The translations under genes and the position numbers were made by a program. DNA of 64,000 nt from Pandoraea horticolens (GTDB lineage Bacteria; Pseudomonadota; Gammaproteobacteria; Burkholderiales; Burkholderiaceae): assembly GCF_902459555.1 (NCBI RefSeq), contig NZ_CABPSM010000009.1:62001-126000 (forward strand). Reading direction: 5' to 3'. The notes under the pieces were generated by a model. It had not been told where the DNA came from, did no database searches, and saw nothing but the letters and a program-made list of their open reading frames with translations. Below, in pieces: positions 42,349 through 50,215 of this stretch (position 1 is the first letter of the stretch; every line of letters starts with the position of its first letter).

Positions 42349-43758
42349 TCAGGTGGCGAGGTTCGGATACAGGCGTGCGCCAACGATCAGCAACACGGCG
42401 AACACGGCGATCATGACCCCGAAGCTGGTGGTCAGCGGGTAGTGGCTCACGCCGCCGACGATCATGCCGCTTCGCAGGGTGTCGACCAGATAGGTCAGCG
42501 GATTCATCGCCGCAAGCACCCTCAGCCACGGGGGCATCAGATCCAGTGGATAAATGGCGTTCGATGCGAAAAACAGCGGCATCGTGAGTACTTGCCCGAT
42601 TCCCATGAAGCGCTCGCGCGTTTTCACCAGACAGGCGATCACCAAGGAAAACGTGGAAAAAATGCACGCCCCGATACATACGCTGCAAATCACCATGATG
42701 ATTGCCAATGGCTCAAGCCGAACCGCGACGTGCAACGCAGCGGCAATGAGATAGACAACCAGTGCCTGAACCAGCGCACGCAGCGTGGCGGCGAGCGCTT
42801 TGCCGAATACCACTAGCCACAACACGGGCTGAATCGCTCGCGAGAGCAGTTCGGTGGGATCACGCCGCAGCTTTCTCACTTCAGCGTCTGCCACGGCAAG
42901 ACTTTCATACAGCGCGCTGAACATCGGCCACCCCAATCGTTGAATGGCGCCGCGACTTTCGCGGATGTTTCGATAGCTCCCGCCGTGTTCGATGACCACA
43001 CCGCTGAAGTGCGCGAAGACGTCGTTCAGATCGGCGTTCGGCCCGAGCGCGGCCTTGAGTTCGCCGGGACGCCCGACCGCCGCCATTCGCCCCTCATGGA
43101 GAATCGCCAGGCGATCGCAAAGGACATCGGCTTCTTCCATGTCGTGCGCAGTGATCAGAACGGTGACCTGGTGGTCGGCGCGGAGTTGCTCGAGGCGCTC
43201 CCAGACGGTTTTACGTGCGACGGGGTCCAGACCGATCGTCGGCTCATCGAGGAACAGAACTTCCGGATGATGCAGCGTGGCCTGCGCAATCTCAAGGCGT
43301 CGAATCATGCCGCCGGAGTAGGTCCGCACGAGTTGATCGGCGGAATTGAGCAAGCCGGCAAACGCGAGCGCCTCATGCACCCGATCGACACGCAACTGCC
43401 CGAAAATGCCATGCAGGCGAGCCGACAGTGTCAGGTTCTCCCGGGCGGTGAGCGCACCGTCTGCGGACAGCAACTGCGGCACGTAGCCGATCCGGCGACG
43501 CACCTCGACGGGGGACGTCGTCACATCGAAGCCCGCGACTTCAGCGCCCCCGGAACTTGCGCGGAGCAGCGTTGTGAGGATCTTGATCGTTGTGCTTTTG
43601 CCTGCACCATTCGGACCGAGCAAACCGAATATCTGACCTTTGGCCACCGTAAGGGACAGGTCGTCAAGCGCGACGAGATCGCCAAATCGCCTGCAAAGCC
43701 GGCGCGTGACGATCGCAGGCGAGTCAGGCGGAGGATGCAGATCGTGAAGGTCATTCAT
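42349..43758 (-). CDS. ABC transporter, fused ATPase and ABC-2-type permease, with a damaged permease
   Basis: A 469-residue fusion. The N-terminal ATPase is complete: Walker A 'GPNGAGKST', Q-loop, signature 'TYSGGMIRRLEIAQA', Walker B 'VLFLDEPTIGLDP', H-loop 'ITAHDMEEAD', in the DrrA/NodI style. The permease begins 'AVADAEVRKLRRDPTELLSRAIQPVLWLVVFG', then jumps directly to 'KALAATLRALVQALVVYLIA'. About 70-80 residues, including two expected membrane helices, are missing in frame, so transport is doubtful. ATG 43758 chosen over a TTG five codons upstream. Confidence 0.82.
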   Translation of the reverse strand: MNDLHDLHPPPDSPAIVTRRLCRRFGDLVALDDLSLTVAKGQIFGLLGPNGAGKSTTIKILTTLLRASSGGAEVAGFDVTTSPVEVRRRIGYVPQLLSADGALTARENLTLSARLHGIFGQLRVDRVHEALAFAGLLNSADQLVRTYSGGMIRRLEIAQATLHHPEVLFLDEPTIGLDPVARKTVWERLEQLRADHQVTVLITAHDMEEADVLCDRLAILHEGRMAAVGRPGELKAALGPNADLNDVFAHFSGVVIEHGGSYRNIRESRGAIQRLGWPMFSALYESLAVADAEVRKLRRDPTELLSRAIQPVLWLVVFGKALAATLRALVQALVVYLIAAALHVAVRLEPLAIIMVICSVCIGACIFSTFSLVIACLVKTRERFMGIGQVLTMPLFFASNAIYPLDLMPPWLRVLAAMNPLTYLVDTLRSGMIVGGVSHYPLTTSFGVMIAVFAVLLIVGARLYPNLAT

Positions 43759-43888
43759 GCGATATCGTCCCAAGCGGAGACAACTTCAGTGGCAGTCGCG
43801 CGAGCGCAGGCGCCCAACTATCGTCGGGATCATAAGTGCGCATCGACATCACCCACAGGGGCCTGCCTCCGGGGAAACACCGTCACGT

Positions 43889-44359
43889 TCAGGGGCGCGG
43901 TTTCGGGCAGCCCTTGCAGAGCTTCATCACTCCCGGATAGTCGGGGGCATCCCAGGAAAAATTCAGGTTCACGCCGCCACGTGCGGGCACTTGAACCTTC
44001 CGGTATTCCGACATTCGGGGTGTTTGTGCCGAAACCCGGTAAAGACCGGCGGGAAGGCGTACGAAGAGGAACGGCCCCTCGGTCCGGACGGCGAGGACCG
44101 ACCGCCCACTGGCATCGGCGATCATGACATCCACGTCCGAAAGGTAGTTTCCCGCCTTCGACGCGAAGGTCATGCGGAGGTTGTATTTCGAGGCCGCAGC
44201 GCGAAACTCTTTGACCTCGTCTTCACCAATGCCTCCTGTGATGTATGAGATGCCGGGTTGCTTTTCCGGCTGAGATGCCGGTGCGGCTGCCGCCCCGCCG
44301 GCCATCCATAAGCTGGCGAGCAGGGGCAACATCAAGGAAAAGCGGGCGCACTTGAACAT
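43889..44359 (-). CDS. Exported protein with carboxypeptidase-regulatory-like domain
   Basis: A 156-residue protein with a signal peptide (to about residue 28, 'GGAAAAPA') and a single beta-sandwich domain: 'ISYITGGIGEDEVKEFRAAA', 'DVDVMIADASGRSVLAVRTEGPFLFVRLPAGLYRVSAQ'. A paralog with the same Y-x-x-G-G-I-G-x-x-E motif lies at 59110-59541. ATG at 44359 is preceded by GGAGG. Probably periplasmic, function unknown. An FNR-type palindrome lies upstream. Confidence 0.75.
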   Translation of the reverse strand: MFKCARFSLMLPLLASLWMAGGAAAAPASQPEKQPGISYITGGIGEDEVKEFRAAASKYNLRMTFASKAGNYLSDVDVMIADASGRSVLAVRTEGPFLFVRLPAGLYRVSAQTPRMSEYRKVQVPARGGVNLNFSWDAPDYPGVMKLCKGCPKPRP

Positions 44360-44486
44360 GGCAATCCTCCACATGAGGCTACCCCCGCTCGGGAGCGTGG
44401 CCGGAATTGGCGTGGCGGCGAACTGCGGAGTCGTTGCACAGGAGGTGCGTACGAGTCGCTCGGCCGCGCGGTTCGTCTTCACCTCC

Positions 44487-44528
44487 AGCATGGTCTCTTA
44501 GAGGCAGTTGGACGTTGACCGATGTCAA
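44487..44528 (-). promoter_or_regulatory. FNR-type promoter of the exported-protein gene
   Basis: TTGACCGATGTCAA (44515-44528), a TTGA-N6-TCAA inverted repeat with 8 of 10 matches. CATGCT (minus strand, 44492-44487) would place the box centre at -41.5. It marks the right-hand edge of the FNR-box cluster. Confidence 0.5.
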
Positions 44529-44550
44529 GGGCTTGCGCAGGGGCTCGCGA

Positions 44551-45513
44551 TCAGATGCCCGCCGGTTCCACCATGCTGAAGATGCGGCGGGCCGGACCGT
44601 CGGAGGAGGCCGCCAATTCCCGTGCTACCCGCCAGAACGTCTCCAGAAACGCCAGCGCCGGGCCTTGCAGCGGCTCATAGCGGCGGGTGATCAGGCATGT
44701 CGTGCTTTCGTCGGTAATCGCATCGAAATCGAGTGCGACGAAGCGGTCGCGCATGTCCGGTGTCTCGATCAAGGGCCAGGGCACGGCTGTGAGCATGTCG
44801 GTCGAGCGCACGATGGCCAGCGCCGCGTTGACGGACCGTGCGAAGTGGCACCGCTGCACGGCCTCGTCGCGCTGATTTTCCACCAACGCCCGAATGGCTT
44901 GCGCCGTGCGTTCCATCGAGCGGCTGAGCAGCCAGTCGTAGCCGGCCAGATCGGCAATCGTGCGGGCGTTCGCCGCGGGATGCCCTGGGCGACAGACCAC
45001 CGCGAACGAATACGTATAGATCGGCCGGATTTCCAGCGCACGCTCCTGACCCACGTCAGGGCTCGGGCCGAACGCGAAATCCAACTGGCCGTTGCGTACA
45101 GCCGGATAGTCGCCGCCGAGGTGCTCGGCGATGTCGAGCTGGACGTCCGGACGTTGTTCCCGGAACGCGCGCACGACGGCCGGAATCACCCCATGCATCA
45201 ACCAGGGGGTGACAGACATGCGAATCGTGCCCCCGCGTTTGGCACCCCCGCGCACCACGTCTTCGCTCGCTCGGCTCAGTTGTCCGAGGATCAGCCGGGC
45301 GTGCGAAAGCAGGGAAGTGCCGGAAGGCGTGAGCGCCACACCATCCGCGCGGCGCTCCATCAGCACCACGTCCATCGATTGTTCCAGTTCCCGCAATGCC
45401 TTGCTGACAGCGGTCGGCGACCGTCCGAGCCGACTCGCGGCCGTACGCACGCTGCCGTGATCGGCCACGGCCACGAGGCATTCGAGTTGGTGCAGTTTTA
45501 GATCGGAGGACAT
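44551..45513 (-). CDS. LysR-type transcriptional regulator
   Basis: A 320-residue LTTR. The N-terminal helix-turn-helix ('LHQLECLVAVADHGSVRTAASRLGRSPTAVSKALRELEQ') is followed by a ligand-binding domain ('GTIRMSVTPWLMHGVIPAVVRAFREQRPDV'). ATG at 45513 is chosen; upstream in-frame ATG codons would add about 30 residues of low-complexity sequence. It is divergent from the porin gene and likely controls the porin-amidohydrolase-MFS cluster through the palindrome at 45610. Confidence 0.9.
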   Translation of the reverse strand: MSSDLKLHQLECLVAVADHGSVRTAASRLGRSPTAVSKALRELEQSMDVVLMERRADGVALTPSGTSLLSHARLILGQLSRASEDVVRGGAKRGGTIRMSVTPWLMHGVIPAVVRAFREQRPDVQLDIAEHLGGDYPAVRNGQLDFAFGPSPDVGQERALEIRPIYTYSFAVVCRPGHPAANARTIADLAGYDWLLSRSMERTAQAIRALVENQRDEAVQRCHFARSVNAALAIVRSTDMLTAVPWPLIETPDMRDRFVALDFDAITDESTTCLITRRYEPLQGPALAFLETFWRVARELAASSDGPARRIFSMVEPAGI

Positions 45514-45609
45514 GATTCTCAGGTGGGGAGCAAGGGCATCCAAGGGGCTGGGATCGGGTCGGAAGAGTCCGAGCCGTGACATTGAATCATCGACTGGCAT
45601 GGCATGGGC

Positions 45610-45626
45610 GTCAACCTATGGTTGAC
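45610..45626. promoter_or_regulatory. Likely LysR operator
   Basis: GTCAACC-TAT-GGTTGAC, two perfect 7-bp arms around 3 bases, in the 246-bp divergent gap between the LysR and porin genes. It fits the T-N11-A pattern of LTTR sites. Confidence 0.6.
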
Positions 45627-45759
45627 ACGAAAATTTGGCGTTGCCTATCCGCAGCAAATCGACATGGCTACCATGCGTCGAAATTTCATGAGCCGCACGT
45701 AACTGTTTTACAAACAAGGCCGCCCTCGACGGCCAATAAGGCACACGCATAGGAGCCCA

Positions 45760-46839
45760 ATGAGCCAAACCCCCATCCGCGCCATCGCCCGCAGCGCCCA
45801 TCGCCGCACCGACTGTGTCGGTTTGACCGGCATTGCCGCCGGCACGTTGCTGGCCATCGGCAGCACTGCCGCACAGGCTGACGTGCAACTGTATGGCGCC
45901 GTCGACAACTACGTCAGCTACGACTCGGGTGGCAAGGGCAGCTCGACGCAGGTCGGCAGCGGCGCGGGCTCGACCTCGCGGTTCGGTTTCACGGGCACGG
46001 AAGATCTGGGCGGAGGTCTCGCGTCGGGCTTCCGATTGGAATCGGGCTTTAACGCCAACAACGGCACGCTGCAATCGACCAATACCCTCTTCAACCGGGA
46101 AGCCAACGTTTGGCTGATCTCGCGCCAGTACGGCATGCTCAAGCTCGGCCGTCAGTTCCCGACAATCTTCCCGCTCTCGTCGCAGGTCGATCCGTATGCC
46201 CTGACCAAGTTGTCGCTGATGGCCAATCTGGCCTATGGCACGTCGGATCTGGGCGGTAACGCGGCGGCCATCGATTCGCGCGTGGCCAACGCCGTGAGCT
46301 ACACCACGCCGGACATGAACGGCTTCTCCGGGCAGGCGCTGTATGGCTTCAGTACGGCCACCGCGAGCGGCGCACCGGCGCACTACACCGGTTACCTCGC
46401 ACAGTACGAAGGCCGGCGCCTGTATGCCGGCCTGTCGTACAACGTGGTGCGCAACGAGCTGTCGCAGGCCACCAACCACTATGGCGCGGGCCTGTCGTAC
46501 AAGATTGGCGGCGCCACGCTGTCGCTGGCCTACAACCGCATCGTGCCAAGCGTCGCATCGGGTCGCATCGCCACTACGTATCTGGTGGGCGCCACCGTGC
46601 CCGTCGGCCCGCACGTGTTCAAGCTGTCGGTGCTGGAGCGTTTGATCGCCGGGGGTGGCAACCATGCGTTCGGCGCCCTGGGCGGCTACGACTATCAATT
46701 GTCCAAGCGTACGGCCCTGTACGCGCGCGTGGCCTGGATCGACAACGGCGGCGCATCGGCGCTCACGCTCGATAACGCGCAGACCAGCGCCGGGCGAGAC
46801 GTGTTCGTGACCGCGCTGGGCGTAACGCACCGCTTCTGA
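45760..46839 (+). CDS. Gram-negative outer-membrane porin (Burkholderiales general-porin family)
   Basis: A 359-residue protein. The N-terminus has an unusual long basic signal region ending 'STAAQA', and the mature protein starts 'DVQLYGAVDNYVSYDSGG', typical of betaproteobacterial trimeric porins. 'GFTGTEDLGGGLASGFRLESGFN' and the terminal 'VTALGVTHRF' with C-terminal Phe complete the 16-strand barrel pattern. AGGAG precedes the ATG. It probably brings in the substrate of the downstream amidohydrolase. Confidence 0.92.
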   Translation: MSQTPIRAIARSAHRRTDCVGLTGIAAGTLLAIGSTAAQADVQLYGAVDNYVSYDSGGKGSSTQVGSGAGSTSRFGFTGTEDLGGGLASGFRLESGFNANNGTLQSTNTLFNREANVWLISRQYGMLKLGRQFPTIFPLSSQVDPYALTKLSLMANLAYGTSDLGGNAAAIDSRVANAVSYTTPDMNGFSGQALYGFSTATASGAPAHYTGYLAQYEGRRLYAGLSYNVVRNELSQATNHYGAGLSYKIGGATLSLAYNRIVPSVASGRIATTYLVGATVPVGPHVFKLSVLERLIAGGGNHAFGALGGYDYQLSKRTALYARVAWIDNGGASALTLDNAQTSAGRDVFVTALGVTHRF

Positions 46840-46905
46840 TGTTCCGTTGTTCAAGGCGAGCGCGTCGCGCGTTCGCCTTCTTGTCATTTTTGAATTGGAG
46901 ACACG

Positions 46906-48129
46906 ATGCCCCACGACACCTCTGAGTACGCCTTTCCGGCGGTGATCGAGGCCGACATCCCGGCCGACATTCTCGAACACGACGCCAGCATGCGCGCGCT
47001 GCGTCATCAGATTCACGCCCATCCGGAACTCGCTTACGAAGAGTTTCAGACGAGCAATCTGGTGGCCGACAAGCTCACGGAATGGGGCTATACCGTCTCG
47101 CGCGGCATCGGGGGCACCGGTCTGGTCGGCACCCTCAAGGTGGGCGATAGCCCGCGCACCTTGGGCATTCGTGCAGACATGGACGCGCTGCCGATCCAGG
47201 AAGCGACCGGCAAGGCTTACGCCAGCCGGCATACTGGCAAGATGCACGCCTGCGGTCACGACGGCCATACGGCTACGCTGCTGGCCGCGGCCCGCCATCT
47301 GGCGAAGACGCGCGATTTCGACGGCACGCTGCATCTGATTTTCCAACCGGCGGAAGAGGGGCTGGCCGGTGCGAAGAAGATGATCGAAGATGGCTTGTTC
47401 GAACGCTTCCCGTGCGACGCCGTGTTCGCGTACCACAATATGCCGGGCTTTCCAGCCGGCAAGATCGGTTTTCGCGCCGGCCCGGCGATGGCATCCTCCG
47501 ATACGGTAATCATTCGGGTGCACGGTCGCGGCGGTCACGGTTCGATGCCGAATGCCAGCGTCGATGCGGTGTTGGCGGCGTCGTACATCGTGGTGGCGCT
47601 CCAATCGATCGTGTCGCGCAACGTCGATCCGCGTCGCATGGCGGTGGTGACAGTCGGCGCAATTCACGGCGGCGACGCGCCCAACGTGATTCCGGACAGC
47701 GTAGAGCTGCGCCTGTCCGTGCGCGCGCACACGCCGCAGGTGCGGGAGCAGTTGCGCGAGCGCATCGTCGAGTTGGTGAATGCGCAGGCTGCCGTGTTCG
47801 GCGCGCGCGCCGAGATCGACTATCGCTGGCGCTATCCGGCGCTGATAAACGATGCTGAGATGACCGAGTTCGCGCGGCAGGTGGCACTGGACTGGCTGGG
47901 CCCGCAGGGTCTGATGGAGGACTTTGAACCGCTCACCGGCAGCGAGGACTTTTCATTCATGTTGGAGAAGTGCGCGGGCAGCTACCTCATCATCGGTAAT
48001 GGAGAAGGCGAGGGCGGCTGCATGGTGCACAACCCGCATTACGATTTCAACGATGCGCTGCTGCCGATCGGCGCAACGTACTGGACGCGTCTGGTCGAGC
48101 GTTTCCTGAGCCTGGAGAACAAGGCATGA
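46906..48129 (+). CDS. M20-family amidohydrolase (hippurate hydrolase/N-acyl-amino-acid type)
   Basis: A 407-residue metallo-amidohydrolase. Metal-site motifs include 'GIRADMDALPIQE', 'GKMHACGHDGHTATLLAAA' (His and Cys-G-H-D-G-H), 'LIFQPAEEGLAGAKKMIEDG' (catalytic Glu pair) and 'GRGGHGSMPNAS' in the lid domain. It hydrolyses N-acyl bonds in N-acyl amino acids or similar. Its stop overlaps the MFS gene start (ATGA), indicating that product and transporter are matched. Confidence 0.92.
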   Translation: MPHDTSEYAFPAVIEADIPADILEHDASMRALRHQIHAHPELAYEEFQTSNLVADKLTEWGYTVSRGIGGTGLVGTLKVGDSPRTLGIRADMDALPIQEATGKAYASRHTGKMHACGHDGHTATLLAAARHLAKTRDFDGTLHLIFQPAEEGLAGAKKMIEDGLFERFPCDAVFAYHNMPGFPAGKIGFRAGPAMASSDTVIIRVHGRGGHGSMPNASVDAVLAASYIVVALQSIVSRNVDPRRMAVVTVGAIHGGDAPNVIPDSVELRLSVRAHTPQVREQLRERIVELVNAQAAVFGARAEIDYRWRYPALINDAEMTEFARQVALDWLGPQGLMEDFEPLTGSEDFSFMLEKCAGSYLIIGNGEGEGGCMVHNPHYDFNDALLPIGATYWTRLVERFLSLENKA

Positions 48130-49442
48130 CGACGCGCCTCGATACTACTGCGGCACCGGCCGCACCGGCCAAGGCGAGCGTGCGTCCGGCGTCGCTTACG
48201 AAGAAGATCGTTGCCATTACGGTTGGCAACGGCCTGGAGTTCTTCGATTTCGCCATCTACACGTACTTTGCGACCGTGCTTGGCAAGTTGTTTTTCCCCG
48301 CGGCCACGCCGTTCACGCAGTTGCTGCTGTCGCTGGCGACGTTCGGCGTGGGCTTCGTGGTGCGCCCGCTGGGCGGCATCGTGATCGGCAGCTATGCCGA
48401 TCGTCATGGCCGCAAGGCTGCCATGACGCTGACGCTGTGGCTGATGGCCGCAGGCTCGGCGGTTTTCGTCGTGGTACCGACGTATGCGCAGATCGGCATG
48501 GCGGCACCGATGCTGCTGATTGCCGGCCGTCTGGTGCAGGGGTTCGCCGTGGGCGGGGAAGTGGGCGCATCGACGTCAATGCTGCTCGAATACGCCAATG
48601 CCAACAATCGGGGCCTGTTCGCGAGCTGGCAGTTGTTCAGCCAGGCGTTCTCCACGCTACTTGGTTCGCTGGTGGGACTGGTACTGAGCGCGTCGCTGTC
48701 GCACGAGCAGTTGCTCGCGTGGGGCTGGCGCGTGCCGTTTCTGATCGGTTTGGCGCTCATTCCGCTGGGCACCTATATCCGCAAGCATCTGGATGAGACG
48801 CATGAAGTCGAGCCGGCCAAGCACGGCGCGCGCAGCCCGGTGGCACAGGTGCTGGGTGAGCATCGCCGTGCGCTGGTGCTGGGCATTCTAATGACGGCCG
48901 GCGCGACCTCGTCGAACTACATCTCTCTGCACTACTTGACTAACTATGGCGTGGGCGTGCTCAAGCTGTCGTTGTCGAGCGGGCTGTGGGCATCGTTCGT
49001 GGCAGGCGGTTTGCAGATGGCCCTGGCTGCGGCAGCCGGTATTGCCAGCGACCGTTGGGGTCGCAAGCGCGTGGTGACGATTGCTCGTGTGGTTCTGCTG
49101 GCATCGATCGTGCCGGCATTCGTCTGGTTGACGGCGGCACCCGATACGGCGCGTCTGCTGATCGTGGCGGCAGTGCTGACAATCCCGACCGTGTTTATCT
49201 CGGTGACGACGGTGACGATGATTACCGAGGTATTCCCGCGCCACATTCGTGCGACGGGTCTGGCGATCGTCTACGGCGTGGGGGTGTCGGTGTTCGGCGG
49301 GTTTGCGCAGTTCATCGCGACGTGGCTGATTGCCGCGACCGGCTCCAAGCTGGCCCCGGCGGGCTATGTGATCGTCATCAGCCTGATTTCGCTGGTGGCG
49401 GCGCTCAAGAGCCGCGAGATGTCGCGCGTGGCGCTGGACTGA
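48126..49442 (+). CDS. MFS transporter, metabolite:H+ symporter (MHS) family
   Basis: A 438-residue protein with 12 membrane segments and the MFS motif 'GSYADRHGRKAAMTLTLW' in the 2-3 loop, together with 'GRLVQGFAVGGEVGASTSMLLEYA', the hallmark of the MHS subfamily (citrate/alpha-ketoglutarate/shikimate permeases). It probably imports the acyl-amino acid or the hydrolysis product. Translationally coupled to the amidohydrolase. Confidence 0.92.
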   Translation: MTTRLDTTAAPAAPAKASVRPASLTKKIVAITVGNGLEFFDFAIYTYFATVLGKLFFPAATPFTQLLLSLATFGVGFVVRPLGGIVIGSYADRHGRKAAMTLTLWLMAAGSAVFVVVPTYAQIGMAAPMLLIAGRLVQGFAVGGEVGASTSMLLEYANANNRGLFASWQLFSQAFSTLLGSLVGLVLSASLSHEQLLAWGWRVPFLIGLALIPLGTYIRKHLDETHEVEPAKHGARSPVAQVLGEHRRALVLGILMTAGATSSNYISLHYLTNYGVGVLKLSLSSGLWASFVAGGLQMALAAAAGIASDRWGRKRVVTIARVVLLASIVPAFVWLTAAPDTARLLIVAAVLTIPTVFISVTTVTMITEVFPRHIRATGLAIVYGVGVSVFGGFAQFIATWLIAATGSKLAPAGYVIVISLISLVAALKSREMSRVALD

Positions 49443-49533
49443 TGCGCTCGACCGTTCGACGGCAAGCGCTGTAGGTCAAACGACAACGCCGGCCTTTCCT
49501 GGCTGGCGTTGTGCTATCTATGGCAGGAAGTCA

Positions 49534-49738
49534 GTGCTGGCCGTCCTCGCACATGGTGCCTTTGCAGCAATTTCGGACCGAATTGGCCGTCGGCCTATAT
49601 ACCTGTTTGGCGCCGTAGTTGTGTTCGTGACAGCATTTCCATTCCTCTTGTTGCTGCACACGCAAATTGTCCCCTCATATTGTCCTCTGTTATGTCATCG
49701 CCCAAGTGATGAGCGTAATGTTTCCGTACGCATACTAG
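49534..49738 (+). pseudogene. Fragment of an MFS transporter
   Basis: Residues 'HGAFAAISDRIGRRPIYLFG' followed by a hydrophobic run 'VVFVTAFPFLLLLHTQ' match the second-half loop of an MHS-type permease. The continuation ('IVLCYVIAQVMSVMFPYAY') is in another frame and soon stops, and no start region exists. The remaining gap 49443-49873 shows nothing else. It is a remnant next to the IS element and is probably unrelated to the intact MFS gene upstream. Confidence 0.6.
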
Positions 49739-49933
49739 CAATCCGAATAGTTGGCTATGACCCACGTATGTGGCCTCATGGTGATTCCGCGAGCACGCAT
49801 CTCATGCTTGCAGCCCTTGGGTTCCAAACGCTTGTCAAGATAGCCATGACGACTGATCGGCTTTAGAAATCTTGGACCGATCTGAGCGCGAGTTTTGCGG
49901 CAAACTTCACCCTGAACCGGGAGGTGGTTTGTC

Positions 49934-50215
49934 ATGAAACGGAAACGCTTTTCGATCGAACAGATTGTGGCAGTGCTGAGGCAAGCCGAGCTGGGGATGC
50001 CGGTGGCCGATGTGATCCGGCAGGTCGGTATCTCGGAACAGACGTTCTATCGGTGGAAGAAGCAATACGCCGGGATGCAGTCTGATCAAGTACGCGAACT
50101 TAAGCAGCTGCAGGAAGAGAACGCGCGGCTGAAGAAGCTGGTCGCCGACCAGGCACTCGATATCCAAGTCCTGAAGGAGATCGGCGCAAAAAATGTATGG
50201 TCCGCCCCGCGCTGA
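49934..50215 (+). CDS. IS3-family transposase OrfA
   Basis: A 93-residue protein, MKRKRFSIEQIVAVLRQAEL at the start, with a helix-turn-helix ('GMPVADVIRQVGISEQTFYRWKKQYAG') and a leucine-zipper coiled coil ('LKQLQEENARLKKLVADQAL'). It binds the element ends. OrfB lies in the -1 frame, and an A run at 50188-50193 just before the overlap is a plausible slippery site for an OrfAB fusion. Confidence 0.9.
   Translation: MKRKRFSIEQIVAVLRQAELGMPVADVIRQVGISEQTFYRWKKQYAGMQSDQVRELKQLQEENARLKKLVADQALDIQVLKEIGAKNVWSAPR

Noticed and set aside
45616-47730. 704-residue minus-strand frame opposite the porin and amidohydrolase genes
   Set aside because: Long antisense frame caused by high G+C codon bias; the plus-strand genes are clearly real.
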